From: Affinundibacterium seohonense | Lineage (GTDB): Bacteria > Pseudomonadota > Gammaproteobacteria > Burkholderiales > Burkholderiaceae_D | Assembly (NCBI RefSeq): GCF_014284305.1 | Contig: NZ_JACOFW010000025.1 | Location: 1-60,482, forward strand | Reading direction: 5' to 3' | Length of the DNA stretch: 60,482 bases | Shown: positions 34,937-44,058 of the stretch, piece after piece | Position numbering within the stretch: the stretch's first letter is position 1 | Layout: each line of letters begins with the position of its first letter | Position numbers and translations under genes: made by a program | Notes under the pieces: generated by a model | What the model was told of the DNA's origin: nothing | Databases searched by the model: none | Seen by the model: the letters and a program-made list of their open reading frames with translations, nothing else

Positions 34937-36427
34937 TTAAGGATAAAAAATCCCAACCGAATAGTTGGATGCCTTTATTGTATTCAGTTCAAAGTGCAAT
35001 TTATGATCACTTTCACTGCGCGCAGGAATACCTTTGACCACTTCAGCACTATTGTTGAGGTATTCGATTGGCGGTATGAACTTGTGCAGGACGATTTTGC
35101 CGCGTGCATCTTTCAGAACCAATTCTGCAACTGGCCATTCTTGTGAGGTGGTACTCTTGTTTTGTATCTGAAACGACAGGGTATTTATTTTTAATTCATC
35201 GTGTAAAACCAATAGTTCGCTACCTGTGATTTCCAGCATGCGACGTTCGGCAGGTAATTTGATCTGACAAGATAGTCGCTGGCAAGCTTGAACTAGATAC
35301 GGTTTAACTCCTGGAAATTGAGCGGCGATTGCGGATCGAAAAAAGAAGGTGCTTTGTGCTAACGCGCCAATGATCAATAATACGCAGCCGACTGAGTAGC
35401 CTAAGGTTTGCCATTTGCCATAACGTCGTTTTTTCTCAGCAAGTAAGACAAAGCCAGGTGTGGCGACTTCAGGATCTTCCTCGAGTTCTACCTTGTTATC
35501 TGTGGTGCTTTCTAACAGTTCTTTATGACGTGATACTGTTGGTTTCTTAGTCAGCTGAACCGTCTCAGTCGCGTTGAATTCCTCAGAAGGCTGCGGGGAT
35601 TCTAGTATAGATTCTTGATCAAAACTCGGCTCATCTTTCGACCACTCTTTGCTATCTTCATCAAGTATTGCTAATCGGTTTTCTATTTCTAATTGATGTA
35701 GCTGATCGGCCTGCTCAACTAAATCACGTTCTTCCTGAGTCAATTCAAATTCAATTTTGCTAGAAAGTCGTGTTTCGGCATTCGTTTTTGTAGCTTGTTC
35801 AAGGCCTAGTGTTGGCTCTATCGTTTCCAGATGTGTGGAAACCTGTTGAAGCATCGCGTCTTTTTGCATAGCTTCGTTATCACTGTCTGATTCATCAGGA
35901 TCGAATTGTTCGACAAAATCAAAGTCACTTGATGTTGTTTGTGCAGGTGTGGTTGTTTCTGAATCGTCTTCTGGTAAAAACTCACTTGTGGTTTCAGATG
36001 TCAAGTCTGTATTGGTAGTGAGTGGGTTTTGCTCAGATTCGAGCAGCGCATCTTGTTCCTCATTCACAACGACTAGGGTTTCTTGAAGTGTGTTTGGCAG
36101 TTCTTGTGTTGGTGGCGTGTCTGACGGTTCTGGTGCTAAAGCCGCAGCAGTCGCGGTGCTTATGATGCTGAGATCCGGACTTCGCAAATCTGAATCGATG
36201 GATGGGGTGTGACCCGCTTCGCCAATTGTCTCAATTATTTGTTGTTCTTCTGGCACTTTGGTTATTGGCGCCTGACGAGGTGCTTCGCCAGGCGCTAATA
36301 GATGCTCGATTCCATTGAAGGTTTGTTTACAGGAGCCGCAACGCACTAAACCAGCATGCAGCTTGAGTTGGTCATTTGCGACCCGGAAGCTGGTGTAGCA
36401 GTGAGGACATTGGGTTGCGAGCGCCAT
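34937..36427 (-). CDS. Zinc-ribbon, DUF3426 membrane protein
   Basis: A 496-residue protein with an N-terminal MJ0042-type zinc ribbon (Cys7, Cys10, Cys30, Cys33 in QCPHCYTSF and VRCGSCKQTF), a long acidic low-complexity linker (about 45-335, rich in Glu, Asp, Thr, Ser), one membrane segment near 345-367 and a C-terminal DUF3426 domain (about 380-490) facing the periplasm. DUF3426 proteins have no defined function and are usually next to prmA in betaproteobacteria, as here. The gene starts 23 bases after prmA. Confidence 0.9.
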   Translation of the reverse strand: MALATQCPHCYTSFRVANDQLKLHAGLVRCGSCKQTFNGIEHLLAPGEAPRQAPITKVPEEQQIIETIGEAGHTPSIDSDLRSPDLSIISTATAAALAPEPSDTPPTQELPNTLQETLVVVNEEQDALLESEQNPLTTNTDLTSETTSEFLPEDDSETTTPAQTTSSDFDFVEQFDPDESDSDNEAMQKDAMLQQVSTHLETIEPTLGLEQATKTNAETRLSSKIEFELTQEERDLVEQADQLHQLEIENRLAILDEDSKEWSKDEPSFDQESILESPQPSEEFNATETVQLTKKPTVSRHKELLESTTDNKVELEEDPEVATPGFVLLAEKKRRYGKWQTLGYSVGCVLLIIGALAQSTFFFRSAIAAQFPGVKPYLVQACQRLSCQIKLPAERRMLEITGSELLVLHDELKINTLSFQIQNKSTTSQEWPVAELVLKDARGKIVLHKFIPPIEYLNNSAEVVKGIPARSESDHKLHFELNTIKASNYSVGIFYP

Positions 36428-36450
36428 GATGTAGTCTGGGTTGAGAATAA

Positions 36451-37371
36451 TTAACTAGCTATCGCGTCAAGGCGGCCATGCAATGCTACCCAGCCTTCAC
36501 GTTCTTGCCAGACACTTAATTGAATGAACGGCGCATACGCTGCTGCAACTTCTTCCGCCTGACGCGCTAACACGCCAGATAAAATCAACGCACCACCAGC
36601 GGCAACTCGTCCCGACAACATTGGTGCCATCAGTTTTAATGGGCTGGACAAGATATTGGCGACCACCACGTCGAACTGTTGTGAGGCTGGATATTTTTCG
36701 CCAAATTCTTCTGGCAAAGAAAACTCAATGTCACATTGATTGCGTTCTGCATTGAAATTGGCTGACTCGATTGCTTGCGGGTCGATATCGACACCGATGA
36801 CTTTATCTGCTTGTAATTTCTTTGCGACCATTGCCAAAATGCCTGAGCCGCAGCCGTAATCGAGTACGGATAAGTTTTGTGGTGCGTGTGCTTCCAGCCA
36901 TTCCATACATAAACGTGTCGTTGGGTGGCTTCCCGTCCCAAATGCGAGGCCAGGGTCCAATTCCAGCACTAAGGCGCTAGGATCTGGTACTTCATGCCAG
37001 CTAGGCACTACCCAGATGTTTTTGCCGATATGAATGGGCTCGAATTGGGATTGGGTTAAACGAACCCAGTCTTGTTCTTCGACATTACGAGTGGTAAAGG
37101 CGGGTACTTCCGCAAGCTTTATTGAGGCTGCTGCAGCTGCGACTAATGCAGCATGATCAATATCGGTATCGGCAAGTGCGACCACACGGCTGCGCTCCCA
37201 CGCGCGTTCGGTGATTTCCATACCTGGCTCACCGAACAAAGGTTTTTCAGCATCGGTACCTTCGTCCGCATCTTCGACGGAAACCGATAAAGCACCCGCA
37301 TCCATTAACGCATCGGATAGATTTTCCGCATGATCGCGTGCAACTTCAATGATGATTTCTACCCAGGCCAT
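36451..37371 (-). CDS. prmA: Ribosomal protein L11 methyltransferase
   Basis: A 306-residue PrmA that trimethylates ribosomal protein L11 using S-adenosylmethionine. An N-terminal substrate-binding domain ([20 protein letters not shown]) precedes the methyltransferase domain with [18 protein letters not shown] (about 135-152), the SAM-binding [12 protein letters not shown] (about 168-180) and the NPPY-like [10 protein letters not shown]. The length is typical. It sits between accC and the DUF3426 gene in a common order for the group. Confidence 0.96.
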   Translation of the reverse strand: MAWVEIIIEVARDHAENLSDALMDAGALSVSVEDADEGTDAEKPLFGEPGMEITERAWERSRVVALADTDIDHAALVAAAAASIKLAEVPAFTTRNVEEQDWVRLTQSQFEPIHIGKNIWVVPSWHEVPDPSALVLELDPGLAFGTGSHPTTRLCMEWLEAHAPQNLSVLDYGCGSGILAMVAKKLQADKVIGVDIDPQAIESANFNAERNQCDIEFSLPEEFGEKYPASQQFDVVVANILSSPLKLMAPMLSGRVAAGGALILSGVLARQAEEVAAAYAPFIQLSVWQEREGWVALHGRLDAIAS

Positions 37372-37502
37372 AATGTGCTCTCAAATTCAAAAAACATGTT
37401 CGTGCGCGACAAAGTGGCGACGATTTAAATCAAAAAACGCGATTGAATATAGTATCTCAATCGCGTCGTGGAAACTACCTGACTAGCTATGCACTACAAA
37501 GT

Positions 37503-38870
37503 TTATTTTGCTTTCTTTGATAGCACAGGCATATCTGCTAATTTATGTTCAAGGTAGTGAATATTCGTACCGCCTTCGATAAAGCGTGCATCGACCATTA
37601 ATTCGCGATGCAATGGAATATTAGTTTGTATTCCTTCCACTACCATTTCAGACAAAGCAATTTGCATACGACGAATCGCTTGTTCACGCGTTGCGCCGTA
37701 AGAGATAACTTTACCAATCATCGAATCATAATTTGGCGGCACGAAGTAACCAGCATAAGCGTGTGAATCTACGCGAATACCAGGTCCGCCAGGTGTGTGC
37801 CAAGTTACGATACGACCTGGCGATGGCGTGAACTTAAACGGATCTTCGGCATTGATACGACATTCGATAGAGTGACCACGCAATTCGATATCGGATTGTT
37901 TGAAGCGTAGTTTGTCGCCGAAGGCGATGTGAATTTGCTCTTGTACAATATCCACGCCAGTAATCATCTCAGTTACTGGATGTTCAACCTGGACGCGGGT
38001 GTTCATTTCGATGAAGTAAAATTCACCATTTTCATACAAGAACTCAAACGTACCAGCGCCACGGTAGCCGATCTTACGGCAAGCTTCGGCACAACGGTTG
38101 CCGATTTTCTCGATCGTTTTGCGTGGAATGCCAGGGGCAGGTGCTTCTTCGATGACTTTTTGATGGCGGCGTTGCATAGAACAATCGCGCTCACCTAACC
38201 AAACTGCATTGCCGTGTTGGTCCGCTAAAATTTGAATTTCCACGTGACGTGGATTTTCCAAAAATTTTTCCATGTAGACTTCAGGATTGCCAAATGCAGC
38301 ACCCGCTTCAGTCTTGGTCATCGTTACCGCATTCAATAGCGCTGCTTCGGTATGAACCACGCGCATACCACGACCACCACCGCCACCAGCTGCCTTAATA
38401 ATGACAGGGTAACCAACTTTTCGTGCGGTTTGCACGATGACTTTTGGGTCATCTGGCAAGGCACCTTCAGAGCCTGGTACGCAAGGTACGCCCGCTTCGA
38501 TCATGGCATGTTTAGCTGAAACTTTATCACCCATTAAGCGGATAGATTCAGCACGTGGGCCAATAAACACGAAACCAGATTGTTCAACACGCTCGGCAAA
38601 ATCAGCGTTTTCGGATAAAAAGCCATAACCCGGATGAATCGCTTGCGCATCAGTCACTTCTGCAGCACTGATAATCGCAGGCATACTTAAGTAACTGAGG
38701 TTGGATGGTGCAGGGCCGATACAAACAGACTCATCGGCTAACTTGACGTATTTGGCTTCGCGATCAGCTTCAGAATGAACGACCACAGTCTTGATACCCA
38801 TTTCGCGACAGGCGCGCTGGATACGGAGGGCAATTTCGCCACGATTGGCGATCAGGATTTTTTCAAACAT
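37503..38870 (-). CDS. accC: Acetyl-CoA carboxylase biotin carboxylase subunit
   Basis: A 455-residue biotin carboxylase, carboxylating biotin on AccB with ATP and bicarbonate in fatty-acid synthesis. ATP-grasp landmarks: [17 protein letters not shown] at the start, [16 protein letters not shown] near 80, the glycine-rich [11 protein letters not shown] near 160, [18 protein letters not shown] near 228-245 and [18 protein letters not shown] near 280-297. It lies 128 bases downstream of accB on the same strand. Confidence 0.98.
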   Translation of the reverse strand: MFEKILIANRGEIALRIQRACREMGIKTVVVHSEADREAKYVKLADESVCIGPAPSNLSYLSMPAIISAAEVTDAQAIHPGYGFLSENADFAERVEQSGFVFIGPRAESIRLMGDKVSAKHAMIEAGVPCVPGSEGALPDDPKVIVQTARKVGYPVIIKAAGGGGGRGMRVVHTEAALLNAVTMTKTEAGAAFGNPEVYMEKFLENPRHVEIQILADQHGNAVWLGERDCSMQRRHQKVIEEAPAPGIPRKTIEKIGNRCAEACRKIGYRGAGTFEFLYENGEFYFIEMNTRVQVEHPVTEMITGVDIVQEQIHIAFGDKLRFKQSDIELRGHSIECRINAEDPFKFTPSPGRIVTWHTPGGPGIRVDSHAYAGYFVPPNYDSMIGKVISYGATREQAIRRMQIALSEMVVEGIQTNIPLHRELMVDARFIEGGTNIHYLEHKLADMPVLSKKAK

Positions 38871-38998
38871 AATATATTTTGCTTTGGCAGAGGTTGCAGC
38901 CCGGGAGCTTAGGAGCAGTCAATGTTGATTTCGCCAGAAATCCTAGTAATGTAGTAGCTGGCGAAGCAAACAGCATCATCAAGCTGCGCGAGCAGATA

Positions 38999-39472
38999 TT
39001 AACCAATGATAAACAGTGGTTGACCAAATTCAACAGGTTGGCCATTCTCGACCAGAATTTGTTTGATGCTGCCAGTGAAGTCACTTTCGATTTCATTCAA
39101 TAATTTCATCGCTTCGATGATGCACAAAGTTTCGCCTGCGCTGACGTTTTTGCCAATATCGACAAACGGAGCGGAGCCCGGTGAGGCAGCGCGGTAAAAA
39201 GTACCAACCATCGGTGATTTAACCACGTGACCTTCGATTGCGGCAGGTGCAGCTGGTGCCACAGGTGCGGCAGCTGCTGCTGGTGCAGCCGGTGCTGGCA
39301 TTCCTTGTTGCATCATGCCTTGCATTTGTGGTTGCATCATGACCATTTGGCTTTGTTGCACTGGTGCAGATTTCACGATACGAACTTTACCTTCGCCTTC
39401 GGTGACTTCTAATTCTGAAATGTCAGATTCAGCAACGAGATCGATGAGGGTCTTGAGTTTTCTTAAATCCAT
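38999..39472 (-). CDS. accB: Acetyl-CoA carboxylase biotin carboxyl carrier protein
   Basis: A 157-residue BCCP. The N-terminal part (1-30) is followed by an Ala/Pro/Met/Gln-rich linker (about 35-80) and a biotinyl domain from about 80; the biotinylated residue is Lys123 in [12 protein letters not shown]. It carries carboxybiotin between AccC and the carboxyltransferase. It precedes accC, with aroQ upstream. Confidence 0.98.
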   Translation of the reverse strand: MDLRKLKTLIDLVAESDISELEVTEGEGKVRIVKSAPVQQSQMVMMQPQMQGMMQQGMPAPAAPAAAAAPVAPAAPAAIEGHVVKSPMVGTFYRAASPGSAPFVDIGKNVSAGETLCIIEAMKLLNEIESDFTGSIKQILVENGQPVEFGQPLFIIG

Positions 39473-39594
39473 GTGAAATCTCCTAAAAGTGGTGCATCTG
39501 AGCGTACTTTTGGTCGCTTAAATGCTGTTGTTGGAATAGACGCAATTCATGTTTGTGTGATGAATGTATGTTAATTGCGTGAAGATGCGAGAAT

Positions 39595-40065
39595 TTAAAG
39601 GTTTTTTAATGCAAAGTCAATCGCAAAGCGATATCCATCCGTGCCTAGGCCACAGATAATACCTTTTGCTATATCGGAAAGATAAGAATGATGTCGAAAT
39701 GCTTCTCTTTGGTGAATATTGGAGATATGCACTTCAACAAATGGAATAGCGACTCCCGCCAAAGCATCTCGTAAAGCAACGCTGGTATGTGTGTAGCCGC
39801 CCGGATTGATTACAATTGCATCGATTTTTTCCGTGCGTGCTGCGTGAATTCGATCAATCAAAGCGCCTTCGTGATTACTTTGAAAGCACAGAAACTCACC
39901 GTTTGCTGCCTTTACTTGTTGCTCTACTGCATTTTCTATGTCACTAAGTGTTTGTTTTCCATACACTTCTGGTTCGCGAGTGCCTAATAAATTCAGGTTG
40001 GGACCATTGATGAGCAAGATCTTGCGTGCCATAGAATTTGATGAGTTTGCCGAAGTTGCAGGCAT
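39595..40065 (-). CDS. aroQ: Type II 3-dehydroquinate dehydratase
   Basis: A type II dehydroquinase of the shikimate pathway (third step). [22 protein letters not shown] at the start, [28 protein letters not shown] and [18 protein letters not shown] carry the active-site residues, including the conserved Tyr in PEVYG, His in EVHISN and Arg in HQREAFR. Start uncertain: ATG 40065 gives 156 residues with a short Ser/Asn-rich lead; ATG 40032 gives 145, closer to the normal N-terminus, but neither has a strong ribosome site. Confidence 0.94.
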   Translation of the reverse strand: MPATSANSSNSMARKILLINGPNLNLLGTREPEVYGKQTLSDIENAVEQQVKAANGEFLCFQSNHEGALIDRIHAARTEKIDAIVINPGGYTHTSVALRDALAGVAIPFVEVHISNIHQREAFRHHSYLSDIAKGIICGLGTDGYRFAIDFALKNL

Positions 40066-40112
40066 TTTGCCGTCAATTGCTCCTAATTGGCAAGCAAAAA
40101 TCCAGTATCTTT

Positions 40113-40649
40113 TTATTTTTTTGTATTCAGTCTTTGAATATCTGCTCGTAATTCAGGCATTTTCAATCGCCCTGTATAGGCCTTCAAAACCTTTCCTTCG
40201 GGTGAGATCAAGACTGTAAATGGGAGTCCGCCCGCTTTGTTGCCCATCGCTTGTGACAAGCTTGTGCCATCCATTCCTGCCGCAAAAACAGGATAGCTAA
40301 TTTGATACTTTTTTGTGAAATCGGCAATGTTGCTGGGTGTGTCGATGCCTAGTCCAAGTAATTGTACGTTTTTACTCACTAAATCTTTTTGTAATTCGAC
40401 TAACTCTGGCATTTCTTCTACGCAAGGTTTGCACCAAGTCGCCCAGAAATTCACCACCAGAAACTTTCCTTGCCATTGTTTTATGGCTTGTGGTTTCGCG
40501 CTAGCATCATTGAGCGTGAGTCCGAACAATTGTTGAGCTGCACTATCGGTCGCTGGTGCTGGTTCGAATTTCTTGGCACCTAAAGTCGCGCCCAAGCCAG
40601 TAAAAATTAAGCCAATGAAGATAGCAGAAATGGTAAAGCGTTTATTCAT
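40113..40649 (-). CDS. TlpA-like thioredoxin-fold disulfide reductase
   Basis: A 178-residue membrane-anchored or secreted thioredoxin-fold protein with an N-terminal hydrophobic segment (about 6-24) and active site Cys73-Lys-Pro-Cys76 in [16 protein letters not shown]. TlpA/ResA-type proteins keep periplasmic or cytochrome c cysteines reduced; the specific partner is not indicated. It lies upstream of aroQ on the same strand (a common order in the group) and downstream of the nucleotidyltransferase-like gene. Confidence 0.92.
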   Translation of the reverse strand: MNKRFTISAIFIGLIFTGLGATLGAKKFEPAPATDSAAQQLFGLTLNDASAKPQAIKQWQGKFLVVNFWATWCKPCVEEMPELVELQKDLVSKNVQLLGLGIDTPSNIADFTKKYQISYPVFAAGMDGTSLSQAMGNKAGGLPFTVLISPEGKVLKAYTGRLKMPELRADIQRLNTKK

Positions 40650-40676
40650 GATGTGGTTTCGGTCTCTGTTAATGTT

Positions 40677-41288
40677 TTATTGTTGATCAATTAATGTTTG
40701 CAAGTTGGCTAAACTGCCGCGTTCATTTTTATCTGTGTGACGAAGGTCATCGATGTCATGCACTAATAAATGAACGCCTTCATTTTTATAGAGGAAACTC
40801 AAAGTCTCCAACGCTTCGCCACGTTTGCCCTGATGTTCTGAGACTTCGTAATCAATCCCCAAATTCAGTAAAAAGATAGCAACATCTTTGCTATTGTCCG
40901 TGTAAAGATGTAGGTGGATGTCTGAATGTTCGCCTGCGGTGCCATTGAAAACTGCACCAATCACATAGGGGTTGAATTGAGCCAGTTCTTGCATCAATAA
41001 TGCAGCTAGTTGTCGCAAATGCAATAGTCGTGCTGGTTGACTGTCGGCGAAGAACAAGGCTTGATACTCACGCACTTGCTGTTCGATCTGTGCATTGTCG
41101 GGCAAGATATTGCCGTTTAATTTCTGATTGCCAAGCAGCTGTTTGACGGCACGGCGCTTGGCCGTGCCATATTCCGCACCTTCTTCAGCGATAAACTTCG
41201 CCGCCAGTGAGGCGATCTCATCGCGTATTTGGGCAACTGAGTCGCCATCATTGAAAATAAAATTCGTCATTTGCGCATCATATCGCAT
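40677..41288 (-). CDS. Uncharacterised nucleotidyltransferase-like protein
   Basis: A 203-residue protein (197 from the alternative ATG at 41270) without a signal peptide. Its middle (NPYVIGAVFNGTAGEHSDIHLHLY, about 122-145) resembles the GS/GD.D strand of minimal nucleotidyltransferases, with SDIH where DxD would carry the metal ligands. This is a weak similarity. The N-terminal half is helical (QIRDEIASLAAKFIAEEGAEYG). It is divergent from mpl, 135 bases away. Activity unproven. Confidence 0.7.
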   Translation of the reverse strand: MRYDAQMTNFIFNDGDSVAQIRDEIASLAAKFIAEEGAEYGTAKRRAVKQLLGNQKLNGNILPDNAQIEQQVREYQALFFADSQPARLLHLRQLAALLMQELAQFNPYVIGAVFNGTAGEHSDIHLHLYTDNSKDVAIFLLNLGIDYEVSEHQGKRGEALETLSFLYKNEGVHLLVHDIDDLRHTDKNERGSLANLQTLIDQQ

Positions 41289-41423
41289 TCGGTTTAGTCC
41301 TGTCTGTCAGGCAGCTCAGGTAGAATTGCGGCAATTGAAAAAAATTGGTCAAATTGAATCGGATGAGCAGGTGCGCACTTGCCGCGTTCTTGATCATGCA
41401 TCTTGGAAAGTTGGCATTGTTTT

Positions 41424-42848
41424 ATGCATATTCATATTTTAGGTATTTGCGGTACCTTCATGGGCGGACTGGCAGTATTAGCTAAACAAGCTGGACATCG
41501 TGTTACGGGGTGTGACGCGAACGTGTATCCGCCGATGAGCACGCAGCTAGAATCCCAAGGTATACAGCTGATCGAGGGATTTGATCCAGCGCAGCTTGAT
41601 TTGCAACCTGATTTATTTGTGATCGGTAACGTGGTGTCCCGCGGTAATCCTTTGATGGAAGCCATTCTGAATCGTGGCTTGCCTTATGTTTCAGGTCCGC
41701 AGTGGATCGGTGAGCAACTCTTGCGCGACAAATGGGTGTTGGCAGTGGCGGGTACGCACGGCAAGACGACGACCTCATCGATGCTAGCTTGGATTCTCGA
41801 ATATGCGGGTTATGCACCGGGTTTCTTGATCGGTGGCGTGCCGTTAAATTTTGGCATCTCCGCGCGTTTGTCTGGTGATACCGTTGAGGGCGCTGGTAAT
41901 ACATCGGATTTCTTTGTGATCGAAGCCGATGAATACGATACGGCCTTCTTCGATAAGCGCAGTAAATTTGTGCACTACCACGCAAAAACAGCGATTTTAA
42001 ATAACCTGGAATACGATCATGCGGATATTTTTCCAGATGTCGCGGCGATAGAAACACAGTTCCATCATTTGGTTCGTACTGTACCCAGCATTGGTCGCTT
42101 GGTCGTGAATGCGAAAGAACAAACTTTAGAACGCGTAATTCAACGCGGCTGCTGGAGTGAAAAAGAATTTTTTACTGATGTTGCCTCAGATGCGAATGCG
42201 GAATGGTCATTAAAGCTAGGCGAATCAGAGGATTTTGAAGTGTATTTCAAATCCGAGTTACAAGGGACAGTGCGTTGGAATCTCAATGGTGCACATAATC
42301 GCTTAAACGCTTTAGCGGCGATCGCTGCGGCACGTCATGTCGGCGTTGCACCAGCGACTGCTATTGCTGCTTTGTCTGAATTCATTAATGTGAAGCGTCG
42401 CATGGAAGTGCGTGGCGAAATCGCTGGTATTCAAGTGATTGATGATTTTGCACATCATCCGACGGCAATTGCAACGACGGTTCAAGGACTGCGTCGCAAA
42501 GTTGGTTCTGCACGTATCTTGGCTGTGTTGGAACCGCGTTCGAATACCATGAAAATGGGGGCGATTAAGCAAGCTTTGCCCTTAAGCTTAGAGGACGCAG
42601 ATTTGGTTTATGTGTACGGCGCACAGAGTGGTAAAGATGCGATTCATTGGGACTTGGGTGAGACCTTTTCCTCATTGGGCAGTAAAGTCAAAGCACATCA
42701 TCAATTGGATGCCCTTGTCAGCGACATCGTCAGCGAGACGCAGGAGGGTGACTCGATTCTAGTGATGAGTAATGGAGGTTTCGGTGGTGTGCATCAGTTG
42801 TTGCTCGATGCCTTGGCGCAGAAATTTCAGACTCAGAAGCCAGAATAA
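41424..42848 (+). CDS. mpl: UDP-N-acetylmuramate:L-alanyl-gamma-D-glutamyl-meso-diaminopimelate ligase
   Basis: A 474-residue Mur ligase for murein recycling: it rejoins imported tripeptide to UDP-MurNAc. MHIHILGICGTFMGGLAVLA at the start is diagnostic for Mpl, and the ATP loop is GTHGKTTTSSM with Lys114. NNLEYDHADIFPD, GAHNRLNALAA and IDDFAHHPTAI are further Mur-family landmarks. I start at ATG 41424; the seven upstream residues lack a ribosome site. The AmpG-like gene elsewhere in the window points the same way, towards murein recycling. Confidence 0.97.
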   Translation: MHIHILGICGTFMGGLAVLAKQAGHRVTGCDANVYPPMSTQLESQGIQLIEGFDPAQLDLQPDLFVIGNVVSRGNPLMEAILNRGLPYVSGPQWIGEQLLRDKWVLAVAGTHGKTTTSSMLAWILEYAGYAPGFLIGGVPLNFGISARLSGDTVEGAGNTSDFFVIEADEYDTAFFDKRSKFVHYHAKTAILNNLEYDHADIFPDVAAIETQFHHLVRTVPSIGRLVVNAKEQTLERVIQRGCWSEKEFFTDVASDANAEWSLKLGESEDFEVYFKSELQGTVRWNLNGAHNRLNALAAIAAARHVGVAPATAIAALSEFINVKRRMEVRGEIAGIQVIDDFAHHPTAIATTVQGLRRKVGSARILAVLEPRSNTMKMGAIKQALPLSLEDADLVYVYGAQSGKDAIHWDLGETFSSLGSKVKAHHQLDALVSDIVSETQEGDSILVMSNGGFGGVHQLLLDALAQKFQTQKPE

Positions 42849-42864
42849 GCTGATAGACATCAAG

Positions 42865-43434
42865 ATGATTTTGTATTTACACGGATTTCGCTCTTCTCCT
42901 AGCTCGTTTAAAGCGCGCTTGTTAGCACAGCATTTTGCTGCGATTGGGCGTGCGGATGAGTTTATATGTCCGCAATTACCAGCTTCTCCGGCCCATGCGA
43001 TAGCCTTAGCACAGCAATTGATTGATCAATATCGCGGAGATCGTTTGGTCTTGATTGGATCTTCCTTAGGTGGCTATTACGCGACTTATCTGGCTGAGAA
43101 AAATCATTGCAAGGCAGTTTTGGTCAACCCAGCCGTAAAGCCCCCAAGAGATTTGGAAAAATATGTCGGAGTGACGACCGCATTTCATAGCGACGAGCCG
43201 TTTGAATTTAAACATGCCTATGTCGATGAGTTGAAGCAATTTGTGGTCGACAGAATTTCGCAGCCAGAACGCTATTTCTTGATCGCAGCAACTGGGGATG
43301 AAGTATTGGATTGGCGTGAAATGGTCGCGCATTATCCAATGGCGAGACAATTGGTTATTCAAGGTAGTGATCATGGTGTTAGTGAGTTCGCTGATTACCT
43401 TGAGACCGTGATGGCGTTTTGTGATGCTGAGTAA
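42865..43434 (+). CDS. YqiA-like alpha/beta hydrolase
   Basis: A 189-residue esterase of the YqiA/UPF0227 family. MILYLHGFRSSPSSFKARLL is the oxyanion-side motif, the nucleophile is in LIGSSLGGYYAT (about 70), and the catalytic His is in GSDHGVSEF near the C-terminus. It hydrolyses short acyl esters in vitro in E. coli YqiA. ATG 42865 follows the end of mpl by 16 bases. The last 11 bases overlap ubiC. Confidence 0.9.
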   Translation: MILYLHGFRSSPSSFKARLLAQHFAAIGRADEFICPQLPASPAHAIALAQQLIDQYRGDRLVLIGSSLGGYYATYLAEKNHCKAVLVNPAVKPPRDLEKYVGVTTAFHSDEPFEFKHAYVDELKQFVVDRISQPERYFLIAATGDEVLDWREMVAHYPMARQLVIQGSDHGVSEFADYLETVMAFCDAE

Positions 43435-44005
43435 AACCTATGTGACAAGACCAGCGTTTGCCCGTTGGCAGCGCCATATCAATGCGGTACAGGCTTCGCC
43501 CGTGATGGTTGATTGGTTAACGAATAGAGCATCGCTCACGGCACGTTTGATTGCGCATAGCAGTCAGTTTCGGGTGCAGCGTCTGTATCAGGGGCGGGCA
43601 ATGTGCTTGCATGATGAATACGCTGAAATTGGATTGCTCAAGCGTCAGCAAGTTGTAGAGCGCGAAGTCTTGTTGCGTTGCGATGAAGAGGTTGTTGTGT
43701 ACGCGCACACGATTTTGCCTTTGTTCGCGAATGCGCACGATTGGCCTGCTTTTGCTAGTTTAGGGAATCGATCATTGGGGACGACTCTGTTTAATGATCC
43801 CTTGGTAAAGCGGGGTGAATTACATTATGCGCGATTAGGTGCATCACATCCATTGATGCGGCGAATTGCAGGTTTACATTTGTTGCCAGTGGCCTCGGAA
43901 AGTTTGTTGGCACGGCGCTCAGTATTTATCAGACACGGCGCAAAATTATTGGTGACAGAAGTGTTTCTGCCATCAATTACGCAGTTGCGGCGAAAGCCAG
44001 TCTGA
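43424..44005 (+). CDS. ubiC: Chorismate pyruvate-lyase
   Basis: A 193-residue UbiC, making 4-hydroxybenzoate from chorismate for ubiquinone synthesis. WLTNRASLTARLI, FRVQRLYQG, EYAEIGLLKRQQVVEREVLLRCD, LGNRSLGTTLF and ELHYARLG match the family, including the conserved Arg and Glu of the active site. The start ATG 43424 overlaps the end of the hydrolase gene (coupled translation); a GTG one codon upstream is possible. The next gene follows 53 bases later. Confidence 0.95.
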   Translation: MLSKTYVTRPAFARWQRHINAVQASPVMVDWLTNRASLTARLIAHSSQFRVQRLYQGRAMCLHDEYAEIGLLKRQQVVEREVLLRCDEEVVVYAHTILPLFANAHDWPAFASLGNRSLGTTLFNDPLVKRGELHYARLGASHPLMRRIAGLHLLPVASESLLARRSVFIRHGAKLLVTEVFLPSITQLRRKPV

Positions 44006-44058
44006 AGACCCGCAAACTATCTAAAAAAGAACAATTGAATTTTTAAAAGACAGACAGA

